Shown: positions 55,021-63,876 of the stretch, one piece after another
Layout of the letters: every line of letters starts with the position of its first letter
How positions within the stretch are numbered: the stretch's first letter is position 1
Source: Streptomyces viridiviolaceus
Lineage (GTDB): Bacteria; Actinomycetota; Actinomycetes; Streptomycetales; Streptomycetaceae
Assembly (NCBI RefSeq): GCF_014650995.1
Contig: NZ_BMWA01000002.1
Coordinates: 203,306 to 267,305 of the forward strand
DNA length: 64,000 bases
Direction: 5' to 3'
The notes under the pieces: model-generated
Seen by the model: only the letters and a program-made list of their open reading frames with translations
Told to the model about the DNA's origin: nothing
The model's database searches: none
Position numbers and translations under genes: made by a program

Positions 55021-55370
55021 AAATTCGATGCGCAAGGACTAGTAGTGCGTGAAGGTGCCAATGGTGTCAAGGGTGTTGGCTGTGGCGCACCGCTCGGGTG
55101 CCGGGGATTTTCCTTCAGGGGGCACACAGGCCGCTCATATTTCCGCGAGGTCTCAACTCGGAAAAGACGTGCGGTGAACCTTGCATTCGATCTTGCTCCG
55201 CTGGCGGGAAGTGGACTATACCTGTCGGCCACTGGGGGATACGAGGGGGAACCACCAAGGCGCCCGAACTGCACGACCCGTACTTCCTGCACGACCCAGC
55301 TAGACCCGATCGCGGTGCCGGGAAGGATCCGGTTCACCGCCTGAGTCCTGGAGAAGGCGAGGACTTGAGC
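55021..55370. other. Intergenic region between GH92 and ngcE
   Basis: No gene is supported. It is richer in A/T than its surroundings and serves as divergent promoter region. It contains a dre-like DasR site (listed separately) and the GTG/TTG-rich leader of ngcE. Confidence 0.6.
55210..55225. promoter_or_regulatory. DasR dre-like site before ngcE
   Basis: AGTGGACTATACCTGT matches 12 of 16 bases of the DasR-responsive-element core AGTGGTCTAGACCACT by hand alignment, 145 bp upstream of ngcE. DasR is the GlcNAc-responsive GntR repressor of Streptomyces, which fits a chito-sugar importer. Strength cannot be judged without a scoring matrix. Confidence 0.45.
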
Positions 55371-56831
55371 ATGGGATCCACTTCCGCCGAGAACGCCGAG
55401 AACAACGGCACCGCAGGCGTCGGCCGCCGCGATCTGATCAAGCGGTCCGCCGCGCTCGGCCTGATCTCCGTACCGACGATGAGCTTCCTGTCCGCCTGCG
55501 CCAGCGGCGGCGGCGACGACCAGGAGAAGGCGAAGTCGGGCGAGAAGACCGCCAAGAACCCGCTCGGCGTCAACGACAGTGCCGGGATGGAATTCGTCCT
55601 CTTCGACGGCGGCTTCGGCAAGGAGTACGCCGAGGACGCCGTGAAGATCTACGAGAAGAACTTCCCGAAGGTGAAGGTGAAGTTCTCGGCGACGCAGAAG
55701 ATCCAGTCGACCCTGCAGCCGCGCTTCAACCAGGGCAACCCGCCCGACCTCATCGACAACTCCGGTGCCGAGCAGATGGACATGGGCGTCCTCGTCGGCA
55801 AGAACCAGCTCGCCGACCTCACCGAGCTGCTGGACGCCCCGTCCTACGACGACCCGAACAAGAAGGTCCGCGACACGCTGCGCCCCGGCATCGTGGAGAT
55901 GGGCCAGTTCGACGGCGACAAGGTCTGGATCCTGTACTACGCCTACACGGTGTACGGCAACTGGTACTCCCAGAAGGCGCTGGACTCGCTCGACGCCGAG
56001 TACCCGAAGACCTGGGACGAGATGCTCGCGGTCTGCGCGAAGGCCAAGAAGAAGGGCATGGCGGGCTGGACGTACGCGGGCAAGTACCCGTACTACATCC
56101 CCTTCTCGATGTACCCGATGATCGCCAAGGTCGGCGGCGCCGAGGTGCTGGACTCCATCGACAACCTGGAGCCCAACGCCTGGAAGCACCCCGCCGTCAA
56201 GGCGGTCTTCGAGGCCTACTACGAGCTCTACAAGAAGGGTTACATCCTCAAGGGCACCCCGGGCCTGGACCACATCCAGTCACAGACCGCCTGGGCCAAG
56301 GGCGACGCCCTGTTCCTGCCGAACGGCTCCTGGGTGGAGAACGAGTCCGCGAAGGTGATCCCCGCCGACTTCCAGGTCACCGTCTCCGCCCCGCCCGGCC
56401 TCGACTCCTCCGACAAGATGCCGTTCGGAACCATCTGGGCCTCCGGCGGCGAGCCCTTCGTCGTCCCGGCCAAGGCGAAGAACGGCGCCGGCGGCATGGA
56501 GCAGCTGCGCATCATGCTCAGCGAGGCGTCCTCGAAGAACTTCACCAGCAAGGTGAAGTCGCTGACCGCCTACAACGGCGGCACCGACGGCATCGAACTC
56601 ACCCCCGGACTCAAGGCCGGTGTCGCGGCGCTGGAACTGGCCGGCGACAACGTGGTGAACCCCCGTCTGCAGGACTGGTACGTGCAGCTCCAGAAGGAGA
56701 AGATCGGCGTGGCCGGTCTCGGCGAGATGATGGCCGGCCGGCTCACCCCGGCCGAGGCCATCAAGAAGATCCAGGGCTTCGCCGACGAGGCCGCCAAGGA
56801 TTCGTCGATCAAGCACTACAAGCACCAGTGA
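55371..56831 (+). CDS. ngcE: Sugar ABC transporter substrate-binding lipoprotein (NgcE type)
   Basis: This 486-residue extracellular solute-binding protein has a Tat-style signal (RRDLIKRSAALGLISV, R19-R20) ending in the lipobox LSAC, with C43 to be lipidated. The mature part is a family-1 sugar-binding fold (LFDGGFGKEYAEDAVKIYEKNFP...). It resembles NgcE, the N-acetylglucosamine/chitobiose binder of S. olivaceoviridis, and the two permeases follow. ATG 55371 is chosen over an in-frame TTG six bases earlier because GAGG is well spaced. A strong hairpin after the stop probably raises its dosage over the permeases. The ATPase is likely the shared MsiK, not encoded here. Confidence 0.88.
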   Translation: MGSTSAENAENNGTAGVGRRDLIKRSAALGLISVPTMSFLSACASGGGDDQEKAKSGEKTAKNPLGVNDSAGMEFVLFDGGFGKEYAEDAVKIYEKNFPKVKVKFSATQKIQSTLQPRFNQGNPPDLIDNSGAEQMDMGVLVGKNQLADLTELLDAPSYDDPNKKVRDTLRPGIVEMGQFDGDKVWILYYAYTVYGNWYSQKALDSLDAEYPKTWDEMLAVCAKAKKKGMAGWTYAGKYPYYIPFSMYPMIAKVGGAEVLDSIDNLEPNAWKHPAVKAVFEAYYELYKKGYILKGTPGLDHIQSQTAWAKGDALFLPNGSWVENESAKVIPADFQVTVSAPPGLDSSDKMPFGTIWASGGEPFVVPAKAKNGAGGMEQLRIMLSEASSKNFTSKVKSLTAYNGGTDGIELTPGLKAGVAALELAGDNVVNPRLQDWYVQLQKEKIGVAGLGEMMAGRLTPAEAIKKIQGFADEAAKDSSIKHYKHQ

Positions 56832-56841
56832 GGATGCGTCA

Positions 56842-56881
56842 CCGGGGCCTGTCCGCCGCGCACACGGCGGACGGGCCCCGG
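56842..56881 (+). terminator. Hairpin between ngcE and ngcF
   Basis: CCGGGGCCTGTCCGCCG pairs with CGGCGGACGGGCCCCGG around a 6-nt loop, about 16 pairs with one mismatch. It stands 10 nt after the binding-protein stop. It is probably a partial terminator or mRNA-stabilising stem giving more binding protein than permease. Confidence 0.8.
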
Positions 56882-56916
56882 CGGCGGCACCCGCGCGCAG
56901 ATCGGGGTCGTTAGCC

Positions 56917-57843
56917 ATGCAGCACGGCAAGTACCGGTTCATCGTGGGGTTCCTGGCGGTTCCCCTGGGGCTGTACGCGCTCTTCGTCGTCTGGCCGTTC
57001 ATCCAGTCCATCTACTACTCGTTCACGGACTGGACGGGCCTGAGTCCCGACTTCAAGATGGTCGGCTTCGACAACTACTCACGGATGCTGGACGACGACA
57101 TCTTCTGGAAGTCGTTGCAGCACAGCGTGATGTTCGCCCTCCTGGTGCCGTTCGTGACGCTCGGCCTGGCACTGTTCTTCGCCTTCATGATCAACGTGGG
57201 TGGGAGGCGCCGCAAGGGCGGACCCGCGATCACCGGCGTCCGCGGCTCCGGCTTCTACAAGATCGTCTACTTCTTCCCGCAGGTGCTCTCCATCGCGATC
57301 GTCGCCCTGCTGTTCGCGTTCGCGTACAACCCGGACAGCGGCGCGATCAACTCGCTGCTGCGCGGCGTCGGCCTCGACGGGATCCAGCCGCTGTGGCTCG
57401 GCGACCCGAACCTGGCGCTGTGGTGCGTGATGGCGGTGCTGGTGTGGTCCACGGTCGGCTTCTTCGTGGTCCTGTTCTCCGCGGGCATGGCCTCCATCCC
57501 GGCGGAGCTGTACGAGGCCGCGCTGCTCGACGGGGCCAGCCGCTTCACCACCTTCTTCAAGGTCACCCTGCCGCTGCTGTGGGACACCGTGCAGTCCGGC
57601 TGGGTCTACATGGGCATCCTCGCGCTCGGCGCCGAGTCGTTCGCGGTCGTACAGATCATGACGACCGGGCCCGGCGGTCCCGACTACTCGACCACCGTCA
57701 TGGTCCTGTACGTGTACCAGAAGGCGTTCCGTGACGGTCAGGCCGCCTACGCGACCACCATCGGCGTCGCCCTCCTCATCGTCACGCTGGCCTTCGCGGC
57801 GGTCGTGATGCGGCTGGGCCGGCGCGAGCGGCTGGAGTACTGA
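56917..57843 (+). CDS. ngcF: ABC sugar permease (NgcF type)
   Basis: This 308-residue MalF-like inner-membrane permease has six transmembrane segments and the EAA loop (ELYEAALLDGASRFTTFFKVTLPLLW) that contacts the ATPase. Periplasmic-side motif WPFIQSIYYSFTDW near the N-terminus is typical. It follows the binding protein by 85 bp including a hairpin and precedes the second permease by 4 bp. The substrate is taken to be GlcNAc or chitobiose from NgcE similarity. The ribosome site before ATG 56917 is modest (GGGG). Confidence 0.9.
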   Translation: MQHGKYRFIVGFLAVPLGLYALFVVWPFIQSIYYSFTDWTGLSPDFKMVGFDNYSRMLDDDIFWKSLQHSVMFALLVPFVTLGLALFFAFMINVGGRRRKGGPAITGVRGSGFYKIVYFFPQVLSIAIVALLFAFAYNPDSGAINSLLRGVGLDGIQPLWLGDPNLALWCVMAVLVWSTVGFFVVLFSAGMASIPAELYEAALLDGASRFTTFFKVTLPLLWDTVQSGWVYMGILALGAESFAVVQIMTTGPGGPDYSTTVMVLYVYQKAFRDGQAAYATTIGVALLIVTLAFAAVVMRLGRRERLEY

Positions 57844-57847
57844 TCAG

Positions 57848-58771
57848 ATGAAGACGACCGAGACCCCCGCCCCCGTACCGGCCGAGTCCGGTGCGCCCGT
57901 CCTGAAGGCCGACACCCCGCCCGGCGGGCCCCGGAAGGGGAAGAAGGAGGGCACCACCCTCAACGTCTTCTCCCACGGCATCCTCGTCATCTGGGCGTTC
58001 ATGGTCGCCATGCCGCTGGTGTGGGCGGTCATGACGTCCTTCAAGGACGACGCCTCCATCTTCGGCTCGCCCTGGTCGCTCCCCGACAAGCTGAACTTCG
58101 ACAACTGGTCCCGGGCCTGGTCCCAGGCCCACATGAGCGACTACTTCCTCAACACCGTCCTGGTGGTGGGCGGCTCGCTCGTGGGCACCCTGGTGCTGGG
58201 CTCGATGGCGGCCTACGTGCTGGCCCGGTTCGACTTCCCGGGCAACCGGTTCATCTACTACCTGTTCATCGGCGGCATGAGCTTCCCGATCATGCTCGCG
58301 CTGGTCCCCCTGTTCTACGTCGTGGACAACATGGGGCTGCTGAACACCATCCACGGGCTGATCCTGGTCTACATCGCCTACTCGCTGCCCTTCACGGTGT
58401 TCTTCCTGACCGCGTTCTTCCGCACCCTGCCGACCTCGGTGGCGGAGGCCGCGTTCGTGGACGGGGCCTCGCACACCCGGACGTTCTTCCAGGTCATGCT
58501 GCCGATGGCCAAGCCCGGCCTGATCAGCGTGGGGATCTTCAACTTCCTGGGGCAGTGGAACCAGTACATGCTTCCGACCGTGCTGAACACCGACCCGGAC
58601 AAGCACGTCCTCACCCAGGGCCTGGTGCAGCTGGCGGTCAGCCAGGGGTACAAGGGCGACTGGTCGGGCCTGTTCGCCGGCCTGGTGATGGCGATGCTGC
58701 CGGTGCTGGCCGCGTACATCATCTTCCAGCGCCAGGTGGTCCAGGGGCTCACGGCGGGTGCCCTGAAGTAG
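57848..58771 (+). CDS. ngcG: ABC sugar permease (NgcG type)
   Basis: This 307-residue MalG-like permease has a basic N-terminal tail (GGPRKGKKEG) and about six transmembrane segments. Its EAA motif is VAEAAFVDGASHTRTFFQVMLP. It pairs with the upstream MalF-like permease, only 4 bp away. No ABC ATPase gene follows, as is usual for Streptomyces carbohydrate importers that share MsiK. A stem-loop 29 bp after the stop ends the operon. Confidence 0.9.
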   Translation: MKTTETPAPVPAESGAPVLKADTPPGGPRKGKKEGTTLNVFSHGILVIWAFMVAMPLVWAVMTSFKDDASIFGSPWSLPDKLNFDNWSRAWSQAHMSDYFLNTVLVVGGSLVGTLVLGSMAAYVLARFDFPGNRFIYYLFIGGMSFPIMLALVPLFYVVDNMGLLNTIHGLILVYIAYSLPFTVFFLTAFFRTLPTSVAEAAFVDGASHTRTFFQVMLPMAKPGLISVGIFNFLGQWNQYMLPTVLNTDPDKHVLTQGLVQLAVSQGYKGDWSGLFAGLVMAMLPVLAAYIIFQRQVVQGLTAGALK

Positions 58772-58800
58772 CACGTCCGGCACCTTCGCACTCCTCGCGC

Positions 58801-58830
58801 ATGCCGCTCCCGGACCTCCGGGGGCGGCAT
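58801..58830 (+). terminator. Terminator after ngcG
   Basis: ATGCCGCTCCCGGA pairs with TCCGGGGGCGGCAT, about 13 pairs with one mismatch and a tiny loop, before the rok7B7 promoter. It has the usual Streptomyces form without a T-tract. Confidence 0.75.
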
Positions 58831-58976
58831 ACGCGTGCGTGTGCGGTTGCGTGTGGGGGGCACCCGGATGCGGTTCAACCTCTTGACGGGAGGCGACCCG
58901 AACGGCTCAGCTTAGAGTTCACTAGTTGGACATGGACGGGGCCTCACCGAAGCGGTCCCGCGCGCAGGAGGTCGTC

Positions 58977-60188
58977 GTGGAGACTCCGGGGTCGCAGTCG
59001 TCGCTGCACCGAGCCAACCTGGAGAGGGTCGTACGAGCCGTACGACTCGCCGGGTCGCTCACGCAGGCGGAGATCGCGAGGACGACGGGCCTGTCCGCGG
59101 CGACCGTCTCCAACATCGTCCGGGAGCTGAAGGACGGCGGCACGGTCGAGGTCACGCCCACCTCGGCGGGCGGCAGGCGGGCCCGCAGCGTCTCCCTCAG
59201 CGGGGACGCCGGCATCGTCATCGGCGTGGACTTCGGGCACACGCATTTGCGCGTCGCGGTCGGGAACCTCGCCCATCAGGTGCTCGCCGAGGAGGCCGAG
59301 CCGCTGGACGTGGACGCCTCCGCGGCACAGGGCTTCGACCGGGCGGAACAGCTGGTCAGCCGACTGATCGCGGCGACCGGCGTCGACCGGTCCAAGATCG
59401 CCGGGGTGGGCCTCGGCGTGCCCGGTCCGATCGACGTGGAGTCCGGGACGCTGGGCTCGACCGCGATCCTGCCCGGCTGGGGCGGGACCCGTCCCGCCGA
59501 GGAGCTGCGGGACCGGCTCGGCGTGCCGGTGCACGTGGACAACGACGCCAACCTCGGCGCCCTCGGCGAGCTGGTCTGGGGCAGCGGCCGGGGGGTGCGG
59601 GACCTGGCCTACATCAAGGTCGCCAGCGGTGTCGGGGCCGGCCTGGTGATCAGCGGCAAGATCTACCGCGGCCCCGGGGGCACGGCCGGGGAGATCGGGC
59701 ACATCACCCTCGACGAAGCCGGCCCCGTCTGCCGCTGCGGGAACCGGGGCTGCCTGGAGACCTTCACCGCCGCGCGCTACGTGCTCCCGCTCCTGCAGTC
59801 CAGCCACGGCACCGACCTGACGATGGAGGGCGTCGTGCGGCTGGCGCGGGACGGCGACCCGGGCTGCCGCCGGGTCATCGCCGACGTCGGCCGCCACATC
59901 GGCAGCGGAGTCGCCAACCTCTGCAATCTGCTCAACCCGAGCCGGGTGGTCCTCGGCGGCGATCTCGCCGAGGCCGGTGAGCTGGTCCTCGGTCCCATCC
60001 GGGAGTCCGTCGGCCGCTACGCCATCCCCAGCGCCGCACGTCAACTCTCCGTTCTTCCCGGGGCACTTGGGGGCCGTGCGGAGGTGCTCGGGGCGCTCGC
60101 GCTCGCCCTCAGCGAGATGGGCGATTCGACACTTTTGGACGGGACTGCCTCAGGGTCCCTCCAAGCTGCCACGCCTGCCTTCACTTAG
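58977..60188 (+). CDS. rok7B7: ROK-family transcriptional regulator Rok7B7
   Basis: This 403-residue ROK repressor has an N-terminal winged helix (LTQAEIARTTGLSAATVSNIVREL) and a sugar-kinase-like domain with GVDFGHTHLRVAVG. The ROK zinc signature CRCGNRGCLE is present with the upstream His of GEIGHITL. It lies between ngcEFG and xylFGH; the same position is known for Rok7B7 (SCO6008), which controls xylose uptake, carbon catabolite repression and antibiotic onset in S. coelicolor. GTG 58977 with AGGAGG 5 nt upstream is preferred to the ATG at 58926. A TTGACG box upstream (58883) may be its -35. Likely operators: GACAACGTTGTC-like sites at 55009 and 60199. Confidence 0.9.
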   Translation: METPGSQSSLHRANLERVVRAVRLAGSLTQAEIARTTGLSAATVSNIVRELKDGGTVEVTPTSAGGRRARSVSLSGDAGIVIGVDFGHTHLRVAVGNLAHQVLAEEAEPLDVDASAAQGFDRAEQLVSRLIAATGVDRSKIAGVGLGVPGPIDVESGTLGSTAILPGWGGTRPAEELRDRLGVPVHVDNDANLGALGELVWGSGRGVRDLAYIKVASGVGAGLVISGKIYRGPGGTAGEIGHITLDEAGPVCRCGNRGCLETFTAARYVLPLLQSSHGTDLTMEGVVRLARDGDPGCRRVIADVGRHIGSGVANLCNLLNPSRVVLGGDLAEAGELVLGPIRESVGRYAIPSAARQLSVLPGALGGRAEVLGALALALSEMGDSTLLDGTASGSLQAATPAFT

Positions 60189-60198
60189 AGCACGGATG

Positions 60199-60210
60199 GC
60201 ACCGTTGTCA
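60199..60210. promoter_or_regulatory. Operator-like GCACCGTTGTCA before xylF
   Basis: Ten of twelve bases match ACAACGTTGTCA of the palindrome before the GH92 gene. It lies 99 bp upstream of xylF and just after the rok7B7 stop, a good place for Rok7B7 control of xylFGH. Confidence 0.45.
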
Positions 60211-60309
60211 TCTCGTTAAGGATTTACTTCTTGACGTCGCACGTGTGGCCGAGTTGACTTCCAGCCACCTCGGCCGCAACGACGCGGCCTCGTCAGGGAG
60301 GTTTCTGAA

Positions 60310-61425
60310 GTGAACACGCGTATGCGTCGTGCCGCCGTCGCCGTTGCAGCCACCGCGATGGCCGTCTCGCTGGCCGCCTGTGGCAGCGCCAAGGAGTCGG
60401 GCGACAAGGGCGACTCGTCCGGCTCGTCGGCCGCCGCGAAGGGCGACGACATCAAGGTCGGCCTGCTGCTGCCGGAGAACAAGACCGCGCGGTACGAGAA
60501 GTTCGACAAGCCCCTGATCGAGAAGAAGATCAAGGAGCTGACGAACAACAAGGCGGAGATCCAGTACAACAACGCCCGCCAGGACGCCAGCCTCCAGGCG
60601 CAGCAGGTCGACACGATGATCACCAACAAGGTCGACGTGCTCATCCTGGACGCCGTGGACGCCAAGGCGATCAAGAACTCCGTGCAGAAGGCCGTGGACG
60701 CGGGCATCAAGGTCGTCGCCTACGACCGCCTCGCCGAGGGCCCGATCAGCGCGTACACCTCGTTCGACAACGTCGCCGTGGGCAAGACCCAGGGCGAGGC
60801 CCTGCTCGAGGCCCTGGGCGACAAGGCCAAGAGCGGCCAGATCGTCATGATGAACGGCTCGGTCACCGACCCGAACGCCAAGCAGTTCAAGGACGGCGCG
60901 CACTCCGTCCTCGACGGCAAGGTGAAGGTCGGCAAGGAGTACGACACCAAGGAGTGGTCGCCGGACAACGCCAACGCCAACATGGAGGCGGCGATCTCGG
61001 CGCTCGGCAAGGACAAGATCGTCGGCGTCTACTCCGCCAACGACGGCATGGCGGGCGGCATCATCACCGCCCTGAACGCCGCCGGCATCAAGGTCCCGGT
61101 CACCGGCCAGGACGCCGAACTCGCGGGCGTGCAGCGCATCGTCAGCGGCGAGCAGTACATGAGCGTCTACAAGTCGTACCCGGAGGAGGCGAACGTCGCC
61201 GCCGAGATGGCCGTGGCGCTCGCCAAGGGCGAGGACCTGGGCTCCATCGCCAAGGACAAGGTCTCCAGCGGCAGCGCCAAGGACGTTCCGTCCGTGCTGG
61301 TCCCGGTGGTCTCGCTGACCAAGGACAACATCAACGACACCGTCGTCAAGGACGGCATCTACACGGTCAACGAGATCTGCACGGCGAAGTACAAGTCCGC
61401 CTGCGACAAGCTCGGCCTCAAGTAG
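60310..61425 (+). CDS. xylF: D-xylose ABC transporter substrate-binding lipoprotein
   Basis: This 371-residue lipoprotein has a short basic N-terminus and lipobox LAAC (C24), then a Ser/Gly linker. A type-I periplasmic-binding fold of the ribose/xylose class follows (DIKVGLLLPENKTARYEKFD, VDVLILDAVDAKAIKN, VVAYDRLAEGP, VGVYSANDGMAGGIITALNAAG). The GTG start 60310 follows GGGAGG. A 9-bp hairpin after the stop separates it from xylG. Calling it xylose-specific rests on the XylF-like sequence and on gene order with rok7B7 and XylG/XylH; related pentoses are possible. Confidence 0.93.
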   Translation: MNTRMRRAAVAVAATAMAVSLAACGSAKESGDKGDSSGSSAAAKGDDIKVGLLLPENKTARYEKFDKPLIEKKIKELTNNKAEIQYNNARQDASLQAQQVDTMITNKVDVLILDAVDAKAIKNSVQKAVDAGIKVVAYDRLAEGPISAYTSFDNVAVGKTQGEALLEALGDKAKSGQIVMMNGSVTDPNAKQFKDGAHSVLDGKVKVGKEYDTKEWSPDNANANMEAAISALGKDKIVGVYSANDGMAGGIITALNAAGIKVPVTGQDAELAGVQRIVSGEQYMSVYKSYPEEANVAAEMAVALAKGEDLGSIAKDKVSSGSAKDVPSVLVPVVSLTKDNINDTVVKDGIYTVNEICTAKYKSACDKLGLK

Positions 61426-61435
61426 GCAGTCACCC

Positions 61436-61465
61436 GTCCCGTACCGCGCGAGGCGTGTACGGGAC
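61436..61465 (+). terminator. Hairpin between xylF and xylG
   Basis: GTCCCGTAC pairs perfectly with GTACGGGAC across a 12-nt loop, 10 nt after the xylF stop. It probably attenuates read-through so that binding protein exceeds membrane components. Confidence 0.65.
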
Positions 61466-61601
61466 CGGCTGCACGCAGCTTCCTCCGGCGCCCCGCACAC
61501 ATCAGCCCCGCAAGCTAGGCGGGGCGCCGGACGGAACACCCACCCCCCAAAACTCTCTGCACAACCTCCCGCCGGGTCAGGCGGCGAAGGAGATGGTTCA
61601 C

Positions 61602-62384
61602 GTGTCCGCTACGCCCGTGCTGGCGTTGCGCGGGGTCTCCAAGCGGTTCGGTGCCGTCCAGGCGCTCACCGACGTAGAGCTTGAGGTCCACGCCGGTGAA
61701 GTGGTCGCCCTGGTGGGCGACAACGGCGCCGGAAAGTCCACGCTGGTCAAGACGATCGCCGGCGTGCACCCCATCGATGAAGGCGCCATCGAATGGGAAG
61801 GCAAGACCGTAACGATCGGCAAGCCGCACGACGCCCAGAACCTGGGCATCGCGACCGTCTACCAGGACCTCGCGCTGTGCGACAACATCGACGTCGTCGG
61901 CAACCTCTTCCTCGGCCGTGAGCTGAAGAAGTTCGGTGTCCTCGACGAGGTCGAGATGGAGCGCCGCAGCCGCGAGCTGCTGACCACGCTCTCCATCCGG
62001 ATCCCCAGCGTGCGCATCCCGATCGCCTCCCTCTCCGGCGGTCAGCGCCAGGTCGTGGCGATCGCCCGCTCGATGCTCGGCGAGCCCAAGCTGGTCATCC
62101 TCGACGAGCCCACCGCCGCCCTCGGCGTGGAGCAGACCGCCCAGGTGCTCGACCTCGTCGAGCGGCTGCGCGAGCGCGGTCTCGCGGTCATCCTCATCAG
62201 CCACAACATGGCCGACGTGAAGGCCGTCGCCGACAAGGTGGCGGTCCTGCGGCTCGGCCGCAACAACGGCGTCTTCGAGGTCAAGACGACCTCGCAGGAG
62301 GAGATCATCTCCGCCATCACCGGCGCCACCGACAACGCCGTGACCCGCCGTGCGGCGCGCACGAACGGGGAGGTTTCGAAGTGA
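61602..62384 (+). CDS. xylG: Xylose ABC transporter ATP-binding protein
   Basis: This 260-residue single-cassette ABC ATPase has Walker A GDNGAGKST, signature LSGGQRQ, Walker B LVILDEPTAAL and the switch His in ILISHNM. E. coli XylG/RbsA are about twice as long with two fused cassettes; this half-size form would work as a homodimer. GTG 61602 has AAGGAG at 9-nt spacing; ATG 61593 would leave no spacer. Its stop overlaps the xylH GTG (GTGA). A 176-nt gap with a hairpin separates it from xylF. Confidence 0.93.
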   Translation: MSATPVLALRGVSKRFGAVQALTDVELEVHAGEVVALVGDNGAGKSTLVKTIAGVHPIDEGAIEWEGKTVTIGKPHDAQNLGIATVYQDLALCDNIDVVGNLFLGRELKKFGVLDEVEMERRSRELLTTLSIRIPSVRIPIASLSGGQRQVVAIARSMLGEPKLVILDEPTAALGVEQTAQVLDLVERLRERGLAVILISHNMADVKAVADKVAVLRLGRNNGVFEVKTTSQEEIISAITGATDNAVTRRAARTNGEVSK

Positions 62385-63676
62385 GCACCGACAAGACCTC
62401 TACGGCGGAGCAGGACACGAACGCCGTCGAGAACCCCGAGGCGGCCGCCGCCGCGGTGACCGCGGTCGACCCGCGCCTGCTGGTCCGGGAGCAGGGCCTG
62501 GCCGGCTACCTCGGCGAGTTCAAGCGCAAGATCAAGGCCGGCGAACTGGGCTCCATCCCGGTCGTCATCGGCCTGATCATCATCTGCGTCGTCTTCCAGA
62601 GCCTGAACTCCGCGTTCCTGTCCGCGCAGAACATCAACGACATCACCGTCACGATGGTCGGCACGGGCATGATCTCGGTCGGCATCGTCTTCGTGCTGCT
62701 GCTCGGCGAGATCGACCTGTCGGTCGGTTCGGTCAGCGGCGCGGCCAGCGCGATAGCCGCCGTCCTCGCGGTCAACCAGGGCTGGCCCGAGTGGCTGGCG
62801 GTCCTCACCGCCGTCGCGGCGGGCGCGGCGATCGGTGCCGCCCACGGCTTCTTCTTCGCCGTCCTCGGCGCCCCGGCCTTCGCCGTCACGCTGGCGGGCC
62901 TGCTCTTCTGGCTCGGCTTCATGCTCCAGACGCTGGGCGAGAACGGCACCATCAACCTGGACAGCGACGGCTTCATCGGCAAGCTGACCACGTACTTCTT
63001 CACCGACGTGGCCGCCGCCTACGGGCTGGCCCTGCTGGTGACGGTGGTCTTCTTCGTCACGTCCTTCCTCGGCAACCGCCGCCGCGAGGCCGTCGGCATC
63101 CCCTCGCGGCCGCTCAGCGACACCGTCCTGCGCACGGTGCTGCTGGCCGTGATCTCCTTCGCCGCGGCGTTCATGTACAACCAGTACAAGGGCCTGCCGC
63201 TGGCCACGGTGATCTTCCTGGTCTTCCTGGTCGGGACGGACTTCCTGCTGCGCCGCACCTCCTACGGCCGCAAGGTCTTCGCCCTCGGCGGCAGCGTCGA
63301 GGCGTCCCGCCGCGCGGGCATCAACGTCACCGCGATCCGGATCTCCGTCTTCGCCATCTCCGGCGGCTTCGCGGCCATCGGCGGCCTCTTCCTGGCCTCC
63401 AAGATCGCCTCGGCCAACCAGAGCGCGGGCACCGGTGACCTGCTGATGAACGCGATCGCCGCGGCGGTCATCGGCGGTACCAGCCTCTTCGGCGGCCGGG
63501 GCCGCACCTGGAACGCCCTGCTGGGCGTCCTGGTGATCGTCTCGATCCAGTACGGCCTCCAGCTGGAGTCCATCGCCGAGCCGGTGAAGTACATGATCAC
63601 CGCGGGCGTGCTGCTCACCACCGTCGTCATCGACTCGGTGACCCGCAAGACCCAGAAGACGGCCGGCCGCGCCTAG
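62381..63676 (+). CDS. xylH: Xylose ABC transporter permease
   Basis: This 431-residue RbsC/XylH-type permease has a 60-residue cytoplasmic tail, then about ten transmembrane segments. It includes the family strand GEIDLSVGSVSG and AAVIGGTSLFGGRG near the end. It forms the pore for XylF-delivered pentose powered by XylG. GTG 62381 overlaps the xylG stop by 4 nt. A perfect 13-bp hairpin closes the operon 25 bp after the stop. Confidence 0.94.
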   Translation: MSTDKTSTAEQDTNAVENPEAAAAAVTAVDPRLLVREQGLAGYLGEFKRKIKAGELGSIPVVIGLIIICVVFQSLNSAFLSAQNINDITVTMVGTGMISVGIVFVLLLGEIDLSVGSVSGAASAIAAVLAVNQGWPEWLAVLTAVAAGAAIGAAHGFFFAVLGAPAFAVTLAGLLFWLGFMLQTLGENGTINLDSDGFIGKLTTYFFTDVAAAYGLALLVTVVFFVTSFLGNRRREAVGIPSRPLSDTVLRTVLLAVISFAAAFMYNQYKGLPLATVIFLVFLVGTDFLLRRTSYGRKVFALGGSVEASRRAGINVTAIRISVFAISGGFAAIGGLFLASKIASANQSAGTGDLLMNAIAAAVIGGTSLFGGRGRTWNALLGVLVIVSIQYGLQLESIAEPVKYMITAGVLLTTVVIDSVTRKTQKTAGRA

Positions 63677-63701
63677 CCGCAGCGGCCCTTCTGACGGGAT
63701 C

Positions 63702-63733
63702 TGTGCCCGGCACCGACGGCGGTGCCGGGCACA
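63702..63733 (+). terminator. Terminator after xylH
   Basis: TGTGCCCGGCACC pairs perfectly with GGTGCCGGGCACA around the 6-nt loop GACGGC. It separates xylFGH from dxs. Confidence 0.92.
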
Positions 63734-63876
63734 GCCGTGTCATAGGACAGTCACTTGTTGGGTACGGCCGAATGCGTGACGTACGACGCACCGCCCGGAC
63801 ACGTTCCGCCAGGGCGGAACATTAGACTCGTCAGGCCCGGCAACAGCTCGAACAGCTCTACTGCAAGGAGGCACGG

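Noticed and set aside
60954..61601. N-terminal extension of xylG back into xylF
   Set aside because: The extra 216 residues are a shifted-frame translation of xylF; a well-spaced ribosome site marks GTG 61602.
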